A stretch of 64,000 bases of DNA from Dermanyssus gallinae (GCA_003439945.1 QVRM01002140.1:1-64000), one strand, 5' to 3'; shown: positions 52,134-63,671, numbered from the stretch's first letter. Made by a program: numbers and translations. The notes: a model not told the origin generated them from the letters alone.

Positions 52134-52779
52134 AGTTACTCCCGCCAATTATTATATATTCAGACAATGTTTCATTGTGTCTAGTTTAGTCAAAAAGCGT
52201 ATTTGATTGAGTTGACCATTCCATTCTTATTTCAAAAATTGAGAGTTTGGTTATCTAACCTGTGTTTTCTTGTGGGTAGATAGAAGCCTCCATATGTGAC
52301 CGAAATTATCGAGCTAGAGCTAATGACAAACCCTGTAGAGTTAGCTGATTGGTTGGGTCGTGACACTGTAGATAATAATCACGACTACATGGACGCTCCT
52401 GATAAGTTGGTGCTTCAGATTAGGTTGCATTAATGGATATAAAGAGACTTATGCCTGTAAGGAATGCAAAAAATCAACAAGCGTATGAAACGGGTTATAA
52501 ACGTCCCTATGTTTTGTTGACATTTTGCAAAAAACCTAACAGACAGTTAACGCCTCTAGGAATCTCCTAAATCCGAAATGGTTATCACGATGGCTTCGTG
52601 TAAAAAGGCGTTGCCGCATTTCAAGGTATTCAGGTTTTGTGGTATATGACGCGATTTCGGTCATGTGCGAGCCCAATGGATAGTGATATTTTAGCTCAGG
52701 AACTGTATTGCTTGCAAAAGGTGTGAAGCAGGATCTATTTGAAGCCGGGGGAAGCGTGTTTGGTCGTACAGTTGCATTT
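52134..52779. other. No recognised gene
   Basis: No domain or repeat recognised. Confidence 0.45.
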
Positions 52780-52932
52780 CATTGACGCGTCATCAGGCTC
52801 TCTAGCTGCGATCTTCAACATGCCCATCAGGACAGGGCTGTTCCCAAAATGGCTCAAGACGTCAGCGGTAATCCCGCTTTAGAAAGGCAAAGGCAATACG
52901 AACCAACCAGAAAACTATCGATTGATGCCACT
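52780..52932 (+). pseudogene. LINE RT fragment (motifs 1-2 region)
   Basis: The plus strand encodes LAAIFNMPIRTGLFPKWLKT, then SAVIPL, a stop, KGKGNTNQPENYRLMPL, the 'GxFPxxxKxAxVxPxxKxGDxxxxxNYRPISLL' block of CR1/Jockey-group RTs. About 150 bp, one stop. It abuts the 3' end of the minus-strand PHD LINE. Confidence 0.75.
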
Positions 52933-53084
52933 AGATAGATAGGTTTTATTATTCTTATGTGGCTTACGTTTGTACATATGTTCACAGCTCCTCAAAGCCA
53001 TCAAAAGGAGTGTTTATATTGCATATTTTCTTATAATTTTACTTATTGTCATTATGATTATGTTATTATCATGTTCGGCTTATA

Positions 53085-54195
53085 TTAGAATAAGGTACCT
53101 AAATAGTATTGCTTAGCACTTTGTTTGAATATTGTCAAAGAAGAGGTTGCGCGCACCTCTGGGGGGAGCTTGTTCCAATATGTGGCACTGAGATTTGATA
53201 TTGAGAAACGAGATTGGTTACATGAAGCTGCAGACAAGATGAGAAGTTGTGTGTGCAATCCCCTTGTGTTCATGGTGGATGTCGACTGGGAAAGATTAAG
53301 CAGGTTGGGAGGAAGTCCCATTAAGATTCGTTTGATCTCAGTTACGACACACATCTCTATTTGCAGAGGGTAAGGCAGAATCGACATCTCTACGTACTTA
53401 TAACGCATGGATTCTCATGGTGGATATCCCAATATAACGCGCAAGGCTCTTTTTTTGCAGGCGATGTAACGGACATAAAAACGCATATACGTCATTCCAA
53501 ATATTTCAACTGCGTAGATCAGATAACTATGAACGTAGGCGTAGTACATGGCGAGTAGACAGTCACGGGGCAGAATATTACGGCTCTTGAACAGGGCAGC
53601 GATGCTCCCTACAATTTTTTTACGAGTGTGATCTGTATGAGCTTCAAATGATAATCTGGAATCCAAGACAACGCCTAAGAATTTTGTCTTATTGATCATG
53701 CTAAGAGTGTGGTTTCCGCATTTAAATGTCTCATGGTTCATACTTAGGACACCTCTAGGCGATAAGAACTGGATAACACCAGTCTTCGACCAATTCACGG
53801 ACAAGCCATTGGCTGTAAACCAATCTAAGAGTCGCTTAAGGTCTTCTTTAATAATTTGCTTTACCTCTTGTGGGGAATCGCCCACAAAGAGTGCTGTGGT
53901 ATCATCAGCAAATAGGGTCAGTCGGCCGTGTTTTGGTACTTCAAATATATCGTTGATAAATATATTAAACAGCAGTGGGCCGCCGATACTCCCTTGAGCC
54001 ACTCCAACTGATATGTTCTCGACATCTGAAAACTTCTGCCCAATCTGTACCATTTGTTGTCTCTCTGACATAAAAGAACGTACCCACGATTGAACACGTT
54101 CGTCAGCTCCATAAACTCTCAGTTTGGTAATCAGAATATTGATGTCAACGGTATCAAACGCATTTCTCAAGTCAACAAAAAGAGCAGCAACTACA
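53085..54195 (-). pseudogene. PHD-finger LINE ORF2: RT palm and C-terminus
   Basis: RT begins abruptly at motif A (ALFVDLRNAFDTVD), then motif B (GVAQGSIGGPLLFNIFIND), motif C (LTLFADDTTALF), GLSVNWSKTGVIQF and KFLGVVLDSRLSF, open to 53415. The C-terminal block (HTQLLILSAASCNQSRFS.., YWNKLPPEVRATSSLTIFK) follows in another frame to 53085. Fingers motifs 0-2 are absent, so no working RT is possible. Confidence 0.85.
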
Positions 54196-54198
54196 CTT

Positions 54199-55284
54199 TC
54201 TAGAAACAGCGGTTACTTTGTTCCTTAACTTTTTAAATACAACTCGCTTCTCAGCATCATCTGGATTAGCTTTAAACTCTTTAAATGCCGCATTTTTTTC
54301 ATTTATCAGTGCCAGCAATTCCCGAGTGACCCAGGCTTTCCTGGGTACCCTAAGATTGCTTTTAATTCTTAGTTCCTGCTTGTTGCTGTTAACGGACGTC
54401 ATTACTCGTGCATTAAAGCACTCAAATGCTTCATCGATGTCATCTACAGCGTACACGTCGGACCAATCAGTCTTATTGAGCTCTAGCACTATCTGATCAT
54501 AGTTATATTTCGATTTACGTGTGATGTTGGTGACCGATTGAGTGGTCGGTAGTGAGATGAACGTGGCCTGGTGGTCGGAGAATGTTGTTGTGATTGATCC
54601 GCTTTGAATGACAACTTTGGGACTTATATTGGAGTATATGTGATCGATACAATTGGCGCGGTAGGTGGAGCGGTCTCCCCTCCTTTCCACTACGGCAACT
54701 CGCGTCGGCACACCGACAAACTCGTTAAAGTTAAATGAGCACAGTATTTCTTGGAGATCACGAGAGTTTTGGTCATTGCAAAGAGTATCGATATTAGCAT
54801 CTCCAAGAAGGAGCATATTTTGGCTCTTAATCTTTAAAATTATATTTTCTAATCCATTTATGAAATCGGAGGCTTTGCCAGACGGCTGGCGATAGAATGC
54901 GCTAACCAGAAGAGATTTTCCCTCCACCACACCACTCACCTCCACTACTAAACTCTCGCAGAAAAAGATAGCTGAAGTTACAAAAGTCAGCTTCTTTCGT
55001 ACTTTAACGTCATAGTCACATCGTATATACAAAGCTGCTCCACCTCCGCGAGAGCCTGACCTACAGCTGTAGTAACTATTATAAATGCGCAACTTAAATG
55101 AACAAGTTTCGGCTTCCTGAAGCCTGGTGTCTGATATGGCTATCACAGAGGGTTCGCACGGCAGACTTGCAAGGAACGTTTCGAGGTCATGCCAATGTGA
55201 CTTGAGCCCGTTCACAATACAGTGTATTGCCAGAAACGATGAAGAGTCACATGTAAAAGAAGTTATATCTATAGTCCTATTCAT
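54199..55284 (-). pseudogene. PHD-finger LINE ORF2: APE endonuclease part
   Basis: ORF2 starts at the ATG at 55284. Endonuclease motifs: VIAISDTRLQE, GGGAALYIR, VSAFYRQPSG, LLLGDANIDTL, CIDHIYSN and SDHQATFISL. The frame is open over about 360 codons, through LNKTDWSDVYAV and LRVPRKAWVTRELLALINEK to NKVTAVSRK at about 54199. There it joins RT sequence out of frame and stops at 54172. Confidence 0.85.
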
Positions 55285-56500
55285 GTGTTGGTATTTGTGA
55301 TTCGGCCGGTCCACCTAGTCTTCAGCTCCGTCTCCAGCGTCACCACCCGCCAGGGCGATTCGGCTGTAGACTTTATCTGAAGCCGACAGTTTATAGACCT
55401 TACATCGGCAATCAATTTCTGTCGTTTCATTTGACGCAGTTTATAGAACAGCGTCGAGTTCGAGGCTGTGAGATGATCATTGGCGTACACAGGAATGTTC
55501 TTGCCGGCATGAGCCCGAACCAACGACGCCTTTGGCTTTTTCGCACGAAACGCACGCTGAACGTCCATCTTCTTCCAGAGGTTGACAAAGCGCACGATCA
55601 CATGTTGGTTATCGGGCATTTCCTTACCGCCTATTCTCGTTGTCCTATGTAGTCGGTGGGCCACGTCAATATCCTTCACCTCTGTCGCCTCCCCAATGGC
55701 GTGGAAAAGTTCGACGAGATCCGCACGGAGTTCCTCGTCCTTCTCTCCGACGCGCGACGGAAGTCCAGTAATTATCAGATCACTACGGCGGTGGTATTGA
55801 TCCGCAAATCGCATCTGCGTTTCGACGGTACTACTTCCTCTGGCACCAGAAGAAGTAGTCATTCTCATGGTGCCTCTGCCCTCGAGTGCAATCGCCCTCG
55901 CCTCCTCAGCCATACGTTTCGCTTCCGCGACTTCTTCTGAATAGAAATGCATCGCCGAGTCAACATCGTTCAAACGAGATTTGAGCGTCGCAACCTCAGC
56001 CTGTACCTGAACAATTGCCCTCGACGCCGCTACACGTTCAGAAACTTTGTTCTCAAGGTCGCCAAGCCTGACCGTCAGCGAATGTAGGCCACGAAGTATC
56101 TCCTGACCCCACACTGGCACATCGCCGCCAAGACAACTCTCACCAGCTGCTGCTGTTACTGCAGCTGATGCCGAACTCGCCTTAGTCGGTGCCATAGAAA
56201 CACCGGCAACGGCCTTTTGTGCTAGTTGTACGCTCGATGGCGGTTGATGGTGATCTTTAACACAGGAGTTACACTGCCAAAAAATGACACGTCGTCGAGC
56301 TTTGCTTTCCTAATACCGGCCGCACTGACTTTCGCACAGTGGCCGTGGTAGGCAGAAGCACAACTGTTGCAAATGACAGGGGTAGCACGAACCGCAGTTG
56401 AGCACCTTTTACACACGATTTTATGTGTACTATTCCGACTCACCGGAGTCTCGTTAATGGGCTGGTTTGTGGCTTTGGGTGTCTTAGAGGTGGAGGACAT
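55281..56500 (-). pseudogene. PHD-finger LINE ORF1 (one frameshift)
   Basis: The ATG is at 56500 (MSSTSKTPK). A PHD-like finger has C-x2-C-x8-C-x2-C-x4-H-x2-C. The frame then slips at a T run (56279-56284), after which the other frame supplies FWQCNSC, the finger's final cysteines, and runs without a stop into MAPTKASS at 56195. A coiled coil (heptads around LRGLHSLTVRLGDLENKV and AEVATLKSRLNDV) precedes the region with DLIITGLP and VAHRLHRTTRIG, typical of the RNA-binding part of such ORF1 proteins. It ends at 55281, with its TGA overlapping the ORF2 ATG. Confidence 0.82.
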
Positions 56501-56890
56501 GATAGTCTCGATGGAGGCAGGTATCTATTGACGTAGAGCGTTTTGCTGTTTTGTTGCTTTACGTAATACTTGTACGACCACACGCCTTGCAGATAATCCT
56601 CTTTTTCTTTGTCTACCTGGCGGTGTGTGGCCTCGTTTGAATCGACCGTTGTAGCCAAACGCGCCTTACTGTACTCACAAGTAGTCCTTTTCCACAGAAA
56701 CTTCTAAAAAAACACTTGCACACTAATATGTGTGCTCTGGGGACTACGTTGCATCCGTTGCACCGCGGATCGACAAGTTTTTCAAACTAACACTTGCGTT
56801 TTTCCGTTTTTTCTCATGAGCTCTGCTTGCGTACGATCGCTCAGATCGAAACCGAAACCACTAAACTGGTGTCATTTATATATTTGAGAG

Positions 56891-57104
56891 ACTTATTAAA
56901 AAGCAGCTCGAGAAAAACCTAAACATGGCATTTTCTTTCTAAGATCAAATATGGTTTCACGAAGTCGCGATCAGCGGAGTTGGCGCAAAATGATATATGG
57001 TGCGCAATAGTCAAAGCTGATGAGGACGGGAAAATGTGTAAGCGTCTGGTTTAAATCGTACCTAGGCGATGTAAGCAGTTTATGTCGGTGGGGGCTTGAG
57101 CTCG
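56891..57104. other. No recognised gene
   Basis: Short spacer between opposed LINEs. Confidence 0.4.
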
Positions 57105-57992
57105 ACCCCTGGGATTGTTTCGATTGGGACTCTCCAGGATCTCGGTTCTTGGCTTCTTCATCTTCATAATCAACATGAATTTCGACTTGCGTGGCGTTGA
57201 AAGAAAGATAGAGTGTCGACCAGTGGAATTGATTTATTGTTCGCTTGGCATGTATACCTAAATAGAGATGTCACCCTTTTATATCTGGGGCATGTCTTAT
57301 ATGTAGATGATACATATACCACTGGTCGTGGTATATGTATCCCCGCTGTAGGAACCCCGCTGTTTCGCACCTCACCTGCTCAGCTCTAAAACGGTCAGAT
57401 TAATCTTAGGCATGTGAAGACCGGTATCAAAATGGCAATTTCATATTTCAAACGGTTTGACCTTACTGTAAATCCGACTAAGACGAAATTCGATGAAACT
57501 TATTTCATATACCTCAGCGGGCGTCGAGGCTGACACTGGACGCGGAATAATATATCTCTCTAAAAAGGCGGTGCAGATGTTCCTCTCAGCCAGGAACTAC
57601 AACGTCTCGGTATTACGCTTCATAAGAAAATGAAATGGAAACGACACGTTCGGTCAAGTGTCAGGGTCTGCTGTGCTAGTCTTGGCATCGCTGACCCATC
57701 TGACGAACCCTGCACTCGTTACGGGTAATCCAATACAGTGCGGTGCGAACCATCACAGGCTCGCCGGGACGACGTGCGGATTCGAATTCCAATTGACCCC
57801 TCTAAGTCTCAGCAATATGAGGTCCAACTGAGGGTTCCCAGACTCAGATTGACCTTAACGCAGCACTCTCTAGCCTGCATGCTGTTAAATGTATGGAACG
57901 GGCCATCGCAGGACCTCCGAAGTAAGGAGCGGGTCGACGTTTTAAAAAGACGTTTGACCATGGAACTAAACGCAGAAAACAATTGTGCTTAG
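57105..57992 (+). pseudogene. LINE RT fragment of uncertain clade
   Basis: The plus strand gives a motif B-like GSRFLAFFIFIINMNFDLRG, a motif C-like LYVDDTY near 57302 and FDLTVNPTKTKF. 57738-57992 gives a C-terminal block (QLRVPRLRLTLTQHSLACML, LNVWNGPSQDLRSKERVDVL) with a stop at 57990-57992. A palindrome (57309-57341) overlaps motif C. Several frame breaks. It is CR1/Jockey-like in layout but differs in sequence from the 53-56 kb element. Confidence 0.7.
57309..57341. repeat. Perfect 14-bp-arm hairpin
   Basis: GATACATATACCAC at 57309-57322 pairs exactly with 57328-57341, 5-nt loop. Confidence 0.95.
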
Positions 57993-58725
57993 TTTTTAAA
58001 TCTGAATTGTTGATATTGTACAAGATGAAGCTTTCCTTATGATATGGGTATACATAAAAAAAACGTGTGTGATATTTACGTAAGTTGGCGCCAAGGAGTA
58101 CGGTCGTGTATATACGAAGCTTCGAGGGACGCTTGCTTAAGTGAATGCAGGAGGGAACACCCAGAGAGTGGCATACCGTGGTAATGCATGATGTTCGATG
58201 ATCGTTTTGGTGTATTGTGTGTGACCGTGCGACGGAAAAGTAAGCGGCCAGGCCGCAGTAAAGTTCAGTTAAGTCCATTACAGGACAGCGAGGCAAAACA
58301 AAACAGTCGAAAGTTTCCAAGCGGTTCGCCGCGCATGCAAATTCAAATTCTAACGGCTGCTCAACCAACGCGAGTTAACACAATGTTTAGGTGTCTTTAG
58401 GTGAGTGAGCTAATCTCAGTATGGCAAGTAATGCTGGATTATTGCCAGGCGGGTTCGGGTCAACGACACCCAACCCAATAAATTCAACGATTAAGCTGCT
58501 AGGGTACAGGCGCAGCGGCAGCTTAAGATACGTGCCGGGCAGTTCATTGTCAGTATGCAATTGCGAAGAAGTGTTAGTTACTGCAATTAACTGAGCGCAG
58601 CCCTCTATATACAGGCTGCGCTGCCTGTAAGATTAAACCGCGACTGACATCCGAGATGAAGCTGGCGAAGAAGAGCGCTAAGATATGGTGCAACAACCTC
58701 CACGGTAGCGGCAAATGTTGAAGAA
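57993..58725. other. No recognised gene
   Basis: Likely 3' remainder of the preceding LINE, then unrecognised DNA. Confidence 0.4.
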
Positions 58726-60850
58726 ATGGAAAAAATATCCGGGGATAAAAAAGATGAAACCAAGAAACGCGCCGTTGCAGACAAGACAGTGGTGTTAAGT
58801 CACAGTGGCGTGAAGGATGAAGAAGGACAAGACGAAGAGGGCGGTGCGACGGAGGCAACAGCAACTCAACAACAGCAACTCAAAGAGAACAACGAGATCG
58901 CCAGAAGAGGTGCGCGGAGATGGCCACAAGCGAAAAAAAAAGTGGGAAGGGGCTAGTTAGCAGAAGGAGGAAGAAGAGATGCTAGCAGTCAAGAAACAGC
59001 AGCAGCGACCAAAATAGCAAGATCAACCGCTACAACAACAACAACAACAACAACAACACATATCTCGAATAAGTTCAACCGATCGAACAGGGGAGTCGGT
59101 GGCTACTAAACCAGTGGGAAACGATTGCTAGAAAACAGTGGCTAATCAGGTGGCTCCTAATACAGGGAGTGTTTATTTGATCTCAATGAGGAGCCAAGGA
59201 GCAAGGAATTTTATGGTAGCAACTAAGCAAAATTTTAAATTGTTTAATAATGTGGGGCATAAACTGGTGTTTCATGGGGGACAGGTAGATATTTTCAGGT
59301 TCCGTATTCTACAAACGTCGAAACGTGGTGCTGACAGTGTGTTCTTTCAATAGTGGTGGACGCTATAGAATGAGGGGACTATCGGGGTGCGTGCAGGACA
59401 GTCAATACGAAGATATTGCAGTTGGTTGGCAGGAAGAAACATGGATGACAAATAACGTCCAGGAGAGAACATACACATTAAATGAAATGGACATCGCGTT
59501 ACAAGCACTATTTTTCACGAGTAGCAAAGACAAGAACTAGCACGGAGATTACAACCACGGCAGATGAGATCGAAGCTGCGGTAAAGAAAATTAATCAAAA
59601 AACGGCGTGTGGTCTTGACGGTATTTCGGTAGGAATTATCCAGGCGTTTGAAAAGAAGCACATGTATTATCTGAAGCAATTTAATAATATATTAAGAGGG
59701 GGCAGTCTCTCCCCATCTCTTCTCCCTAAGGGTTGACGCAAGACAAGTTCATTTCTTCCCAAGGAGAAGGTAGATAATGACACTTACAAAACAGGCGACC
59801 AATCACAATTACACCTCTAACGTATCGAATATTTACACACGTGTTTACGAGTAGAGTGCAGATTACTCTGGTGACAAACGAGAAAATAGGAGAATGACAG
59901 TGCGGATTTAAGAAAGAGTATAGGCTAGATGATCATATTTTTTTATTAAGTCAGGTAGTAGAAAGATCGAAATTGCGGGCTCAAAAGCGTATGGCAGGAT
60001 GTTTAGATTGTTAAAATGCAATTGATATGGTATACAGAACCAAATCAATTGTACCAAATTATGTTACAGGAAAGTTTTGAGAGAGCTGGGTGGAGTAACT
60101 AGAAGAAATTTACATGTATAACACTGTAAGAATAATATTAGGAGCAGCCGAACAATCTAAAGAGTTTATAGTCGCTTTCCAAGGCTCAGGCAAGGCTCTC
60201 CTTTGTCATCGGTGATTTTTATGTATATAGCGAGAATAGCGCAAATGATTAATAGAACGGGTTTAGGATGGCAGATAAAGGAAAAGGGTGTATATGTTAA
60301 GACATCCGTGCTGTTGTTTGCTGACGATATGGTAGTGTTAGGGCGGTGCTCTAGCGAAGTTCAACAAATGTTAAACGCATGTGGGGAAGCAGCGGAAAAA
60401 CTGCGCATGGCGTGTAGTAAAAAAGGAGCGCAAGTTGAGTATTTATTGAGGTTGGGCGGGAAAGGCTTGTAATACAGGGAAAGTGATTGGGTTATGAATG
60501 TCAGCACAAGTATTTTAAGGTGACAATGACTACAGGGAATGAATAATTAGAGGTAAAAGACTGAAAGAGGACGAAATGCAGTAAAGTGTAAGGGCCTCTG
60601 GGGGTTTCATAAATACATAGTAATATATGGAAGGCCATGCATATGTCAGGATTGACCTTTGCTAATGCCTCTCTGGTCCACAGCGCGGGTTTCAGAAAGA
60701 AGCTAGAAACAATGCAAAGAGAAGTGATAAGATTTCCATTGGGCTGTCGTTTTAATTGCGCCAGGGAGCTTCTTGAGGGGAAAGGGAGAGGTGTCAAAAT
60801 GTATACAAAGGGATGTACAAAGTAAACTGAGATTTATTATTAGGATTTTA
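58726..60850 (+). pseudogene. Decayed LINE of uncertain clade
   Basis: 58726-58956 encodes a charged, Gln-rich stretch that could be ORF1. 59550-59740 is RT motif 0 (TADEIEAAVKKINQKTACGL then DGISVGIIQ). 59830-60060 in shifting frames gives the RIFTRVFTSRVQ and CGFKKEYRLDDHIF blocks. 60190-60420 gives motif B/C with LRQGSPLSSVIFMYIARIAQ and TSVLLFADDMVVLG. 60637-60825 gives a C-terminal block (TMQREVIRFPLGCRFNCARE). The FADD motif is present, but many stops make it dead. The family is distinct from the other LINEs here. Confidence 0.7.
59032..59058. repeat. (CAA)n microsatellite
   Basis: About eight CAA units, inside the likely ORF1-side region of the LINE at 58.7-60.9 kb. Confidence 0.9.
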
Positions 60851-61699
60851 AAATGTCGTAAATAAAATATGTGTTGAACAGATGCAGCTGGTGAAGACGG
60901 CACTAAAAATCAAAGCGAAGTGGAATCGAAAAGTAGAGTTCGCAGCTAGGGAGATTGGGTACAATAGCCAGCAATCGCCAAAAACGAGGTTATCGGAGAA
61001 AACGGTGAAATTGAGGGCAAACAAGTCATATACAGACAAATTGACGATTGGCGATGGGCCGAGCATGCGGGCTAGGGAGTGAGTCAATCAAACATATTGT
61101 TTAAGAACGTACAGCTTGGGTCTGTCGGAGGCCCTAGCTTTAGGACCACATCTTAAAAATGACTTCGTCGATATTACAATAAAGGGGTTGTCCCGATGGA
61201 AAGCACATACTTAGTAGGTATTGAAACTACTAAATAATTAAAGGATACATCGATTATCTGGTAGGTGACATATGTGCTGCAGCTCGAAACGCTCCTGATA
61301 TAAAAGGGTGGCATGCGTAGTTACGTATACATGCCAAGCGAATAATAAATCAGTCAATCAATAATATTGAGGTTACAATTTACAAATCCAGGTGCTGCAA
61401 CAATAGGTATTGTTAATGAGACATGACTTTGACAAATATTGTGACTGATTGCCTGAAGAGAGCAATAAAACAACTGATGATGATGATTTTGCACTGTTTG
61501 GCCTGGTATGAAATATGAATACTTCTGTGATTCATATATCTCGTGTTTGGCATACCTGCTTAGTCAAATTTAAAAAAACGCTAGTGAGTCGTCTGGCTGC
61601 AAGGTCATTGCAAATAATTCATCACGATGTGGTGGTGGACAGAGTCTAATGACGGTTGATGTGTTATATTTTTAACGTCAATCAGACAAACTCACCAAA
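60851..61699. other. No recognised gene
   Basis: AT-rich. Poly(A)-like and GATGATGAT tracts only. Confidence 0.45.
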
Positions 61700-61912
61700 G
61701 CAACACCAAAGCCTATTTCGACGTATGGCACTCCGATGGAGTTCCATTCATACGACGTCCACGATATTGTTCGGAACTCTTTCACGAATTCATCAAGGCA
61801 TGGGAGATTATACAGGTCACGAGATCTCCACACTCCGCGCAGAGTAACGGCAAGCCGACCGAAGCGGCTGTTAGAATCGCCAAACGCATATATAAGAAAT
61901 GCCAACACGTGT
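61700..61912 (+). pseudogene. Ty3/gypsy-type integrase fragment
   Basis: The plus strand encodes SDG near 61733, then after small frame changes a stretch from ELFHEFIKAWEIIQVTRSPH through SAQSNGKPTEAAVRIAKRIYKKC. This is the C-terminal half of a retroviral-type integrase core, including the catalytic Glu of the DD35E triad (in KPTEAAV). No LTR, protease or RT nearby. It is an isolated scrap. Confidence 0.8.
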
Positions 61913-62366
61913 GAACTGTACGAATAATATGCTGCGACGCCGCATCGAAGTATCTGCGTTTGGTCGTTTAACGTTGTTGTTAGTCTTACGTTAGCTTTGT
62001 TTCGAATATGTACGTCTTACTATTGGAAATGCACTCGAAATGCACTATCACCCGACGGTGCAATGAGTTTACAAGTTCTTCGCAGGACAGCTATGCAGCT
62101 GTCTGCCCTCTAGCAACACATATTTGACAGAACACAGAGAAAGATACACACACGAACACTATACACAGCAGCGCATGCAGAAATTCTACACTGACCTTAA
62201 AAAACGCAAGACAAGCAGACCACCTTGTCCACATTTTATTCCAGTTGCACTGTTGTCGGTGGAAACAAAGTGTAATGTGGCCACTTTGCAACTAAAAGGT
62301 TTGTGGAGCTTTCAACTTAGAAGCTTGACGCACCCTCGTTATTTTCTGCGAAGATCTTTATCTATC
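61913..62366. other. No recognised gene
   Basis: The frame at 62124-62660 has no recognisable domain; its right part is antisense to the mariner. Confidence 0.45.
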
Positions 62367-63671
62367 TATCGCGACTTTTGTGTTTTTTCAAAAATTATTC
62401 ATTTATTCATGAATATCTATTTTGTCCCCTTCAAAGTAATCCCCATGAGATATTATACACTTGTGCCAACGGTTTTTCCAATCTTCGAAGCACTTCAAAA
62501 AACCATTTTTTTTTATCTTGTTCAGCTCCTCCTTCGATGCCGTCTTTATCTCGTCAAGCGTAGCGTAACGTCGTCCTTTCATGGGCCTCTTCAGTTTAGG
62601 GAACAAGAAAAAGTCACAGGGGGCCAGATCTGGGGAATACGGTGGCTGCGGCATCATTAGTGTGTTGTTTTTGAACAAAAACTCGCGCACAAGCAACGAT
62701 GTGTGAGCAGGGGCGTTATCGTGGTGCAAAAGCCAATTTTTGTTCTTCCACAAATCCGGGCGTTTCTGGCGGATTGCTTCGCGCAAATTGCGCATAACTT
62801 GCAGGTAATATTCCTTATTGACCGTTCTACCCTGTGGCAAGAACTCATGATGCACCACGCCCCTGCAATCGAAGAAAACTGTCAGCAAAACTTTCACATT
62901 CGACCGAACTTGGCGCGCTTTTTTCGGTATTGGTTCGTGCGGCAGCTTCCATTGAGATGATTGAGCTTTGGTTTCCACGTCATAACCATAAAACCACGAT
63001 TCGTCACCAGTTATGACCCTCTGGAGCAAATTTGGGTCGTCGCGGACAGAGTCCAACATCTCATTAGCAATGTTCATGCGATGCTGTTTTTGGTCGCAAT
63101 TGAGCAATTTTGGTACGAATTTCGCGGCGACCCGTCTCATGCCCAAATCATTGATAAAAATCGAATGGCACGAGCCAATCGATATGTTTAGGTCCTCAGC
63201 AACTTCTCTAACGGTGATTCGACGATTGGCCAATACCATTTTCTCCACTTCATTAATTTTTTCGTCTGTTGTTGAAGTGCTCGGGCGTCCGGCACGCTCT
63301 TCGTCGTTCACATCTTCTCGGCCTTCTGAGAACATTTTGTACCACCGATAAACGTTGCTTCGGTCCAAGGTAGCATCTCCGTATGCCACAGTCAACATTC
63401 GGAATGCATCCGCGCACTTAATTTCGTTTTTCACACAAAATTTGATACAGGTTATTTGATCCATTTTTTTGAATAGGTAAAAATCGAAGACGATCCAAAA
63501 CACGTGCAAGCAAAGCAGCTGTCAACAATTAAGTGAACATTCAAAATGGCCGAGCTTGTCGGCATAAGTGAGAGACATGAGTACCAACATAACGCCACAA
63601 AAAATCGAAATTCGAATATACGTAACCCGCGAAAATTCAAAAGTCGCGATACTTTTTGAACACACCTCGTA
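62367..63671 (-). mobile_element. Second mariner, one terminal repeat degraded
   Basis: The 5' inverted repeat is at 63638-63671 (inward reading TACGAGGTGTGTTCAAAAAG, then TATCGCGACTTTTG). At the 3' end only the inner 14 bp (62367-62380) match; the outer 20 bp are unrelated sequence. It is a different subfamily from the mariner at 43.9 kb by protein and terminal repeat. Confidence 0.85.
62403..63464 (-). CDS. Mariner transposase (353 aa)
   Basis: A DDE/D transposase. The start is ATG at 63464 (MDQITCIKFC), the usual N-terminus; the upstream open frame is not transposase-like. Residues 1-110 hold the two helix-turn-helix regions (FRMLTVAYGDATLDRSNVYR; ITVREVAEDLNISIGS). The triad is D in VITGDESWF, D in LLHHDNAPAH and D in YSPDLAPCDFFLFP, the last two separated by 34 residues (DD34D). 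All signature motifs are intact and there is no stop or frameshift. The element's damaged 3' end probably prevents its own mobility, although the protein could act elsewhere. Confidence 0.92.
   Translation of the reverse strand: MDQITCIKFCVKNEIKCADAFRMLTVAYGDATLDRSNVYRWYKMFSEGREDVNDEERAGRPSTSTTDEKINEVEKMVLANRRITVREVAEDLNISIGSCHSIFINDLGMRRVAAKFVPKLLNCDQKQHRMNIANEMLDSVRDDPNLLQRVITGDESWFYGYDVETKAQSSQWKLPHEPIPKKARQVRSNVKVLLTVFFDCRGVVHHEFLPQGRTVNKEYYLQVMRNLREAIRQKRPDLWKNKNWLLHHDNAPAHTSLLVREFLFKNNTLMMPQPPYSPDLAPCDFFLFPKLKRPMKGRRYATLDEIKTASKEELNKIKKNGFLKCFEDWKNRWHKCIISHGDYFEGDKIDIHE

Larger units (their letters stand above)
52936..56890 (-). mobile_element. PHD-finger LINE (CR1-like group) with internal deletion
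   Basis: Minus-strand element with both ORFs: ORF1 (PHD finger, coiled coil, RNA-binding C-terminal region), ORF2 (APE endonuclease, RT). The 3' UTR ends at a short CTAT repeat near 52936. The 5' limit near 56890 is only an estimate. ORF2 lacks the segment between endonuclease and RT motif A. Confidence 0.83.

Noticed and set aside
62124..62660. 178-codon plus-strand open frame
   Set aside because: Its right half is antisense to the mariner transposase, and the left half has no domain.
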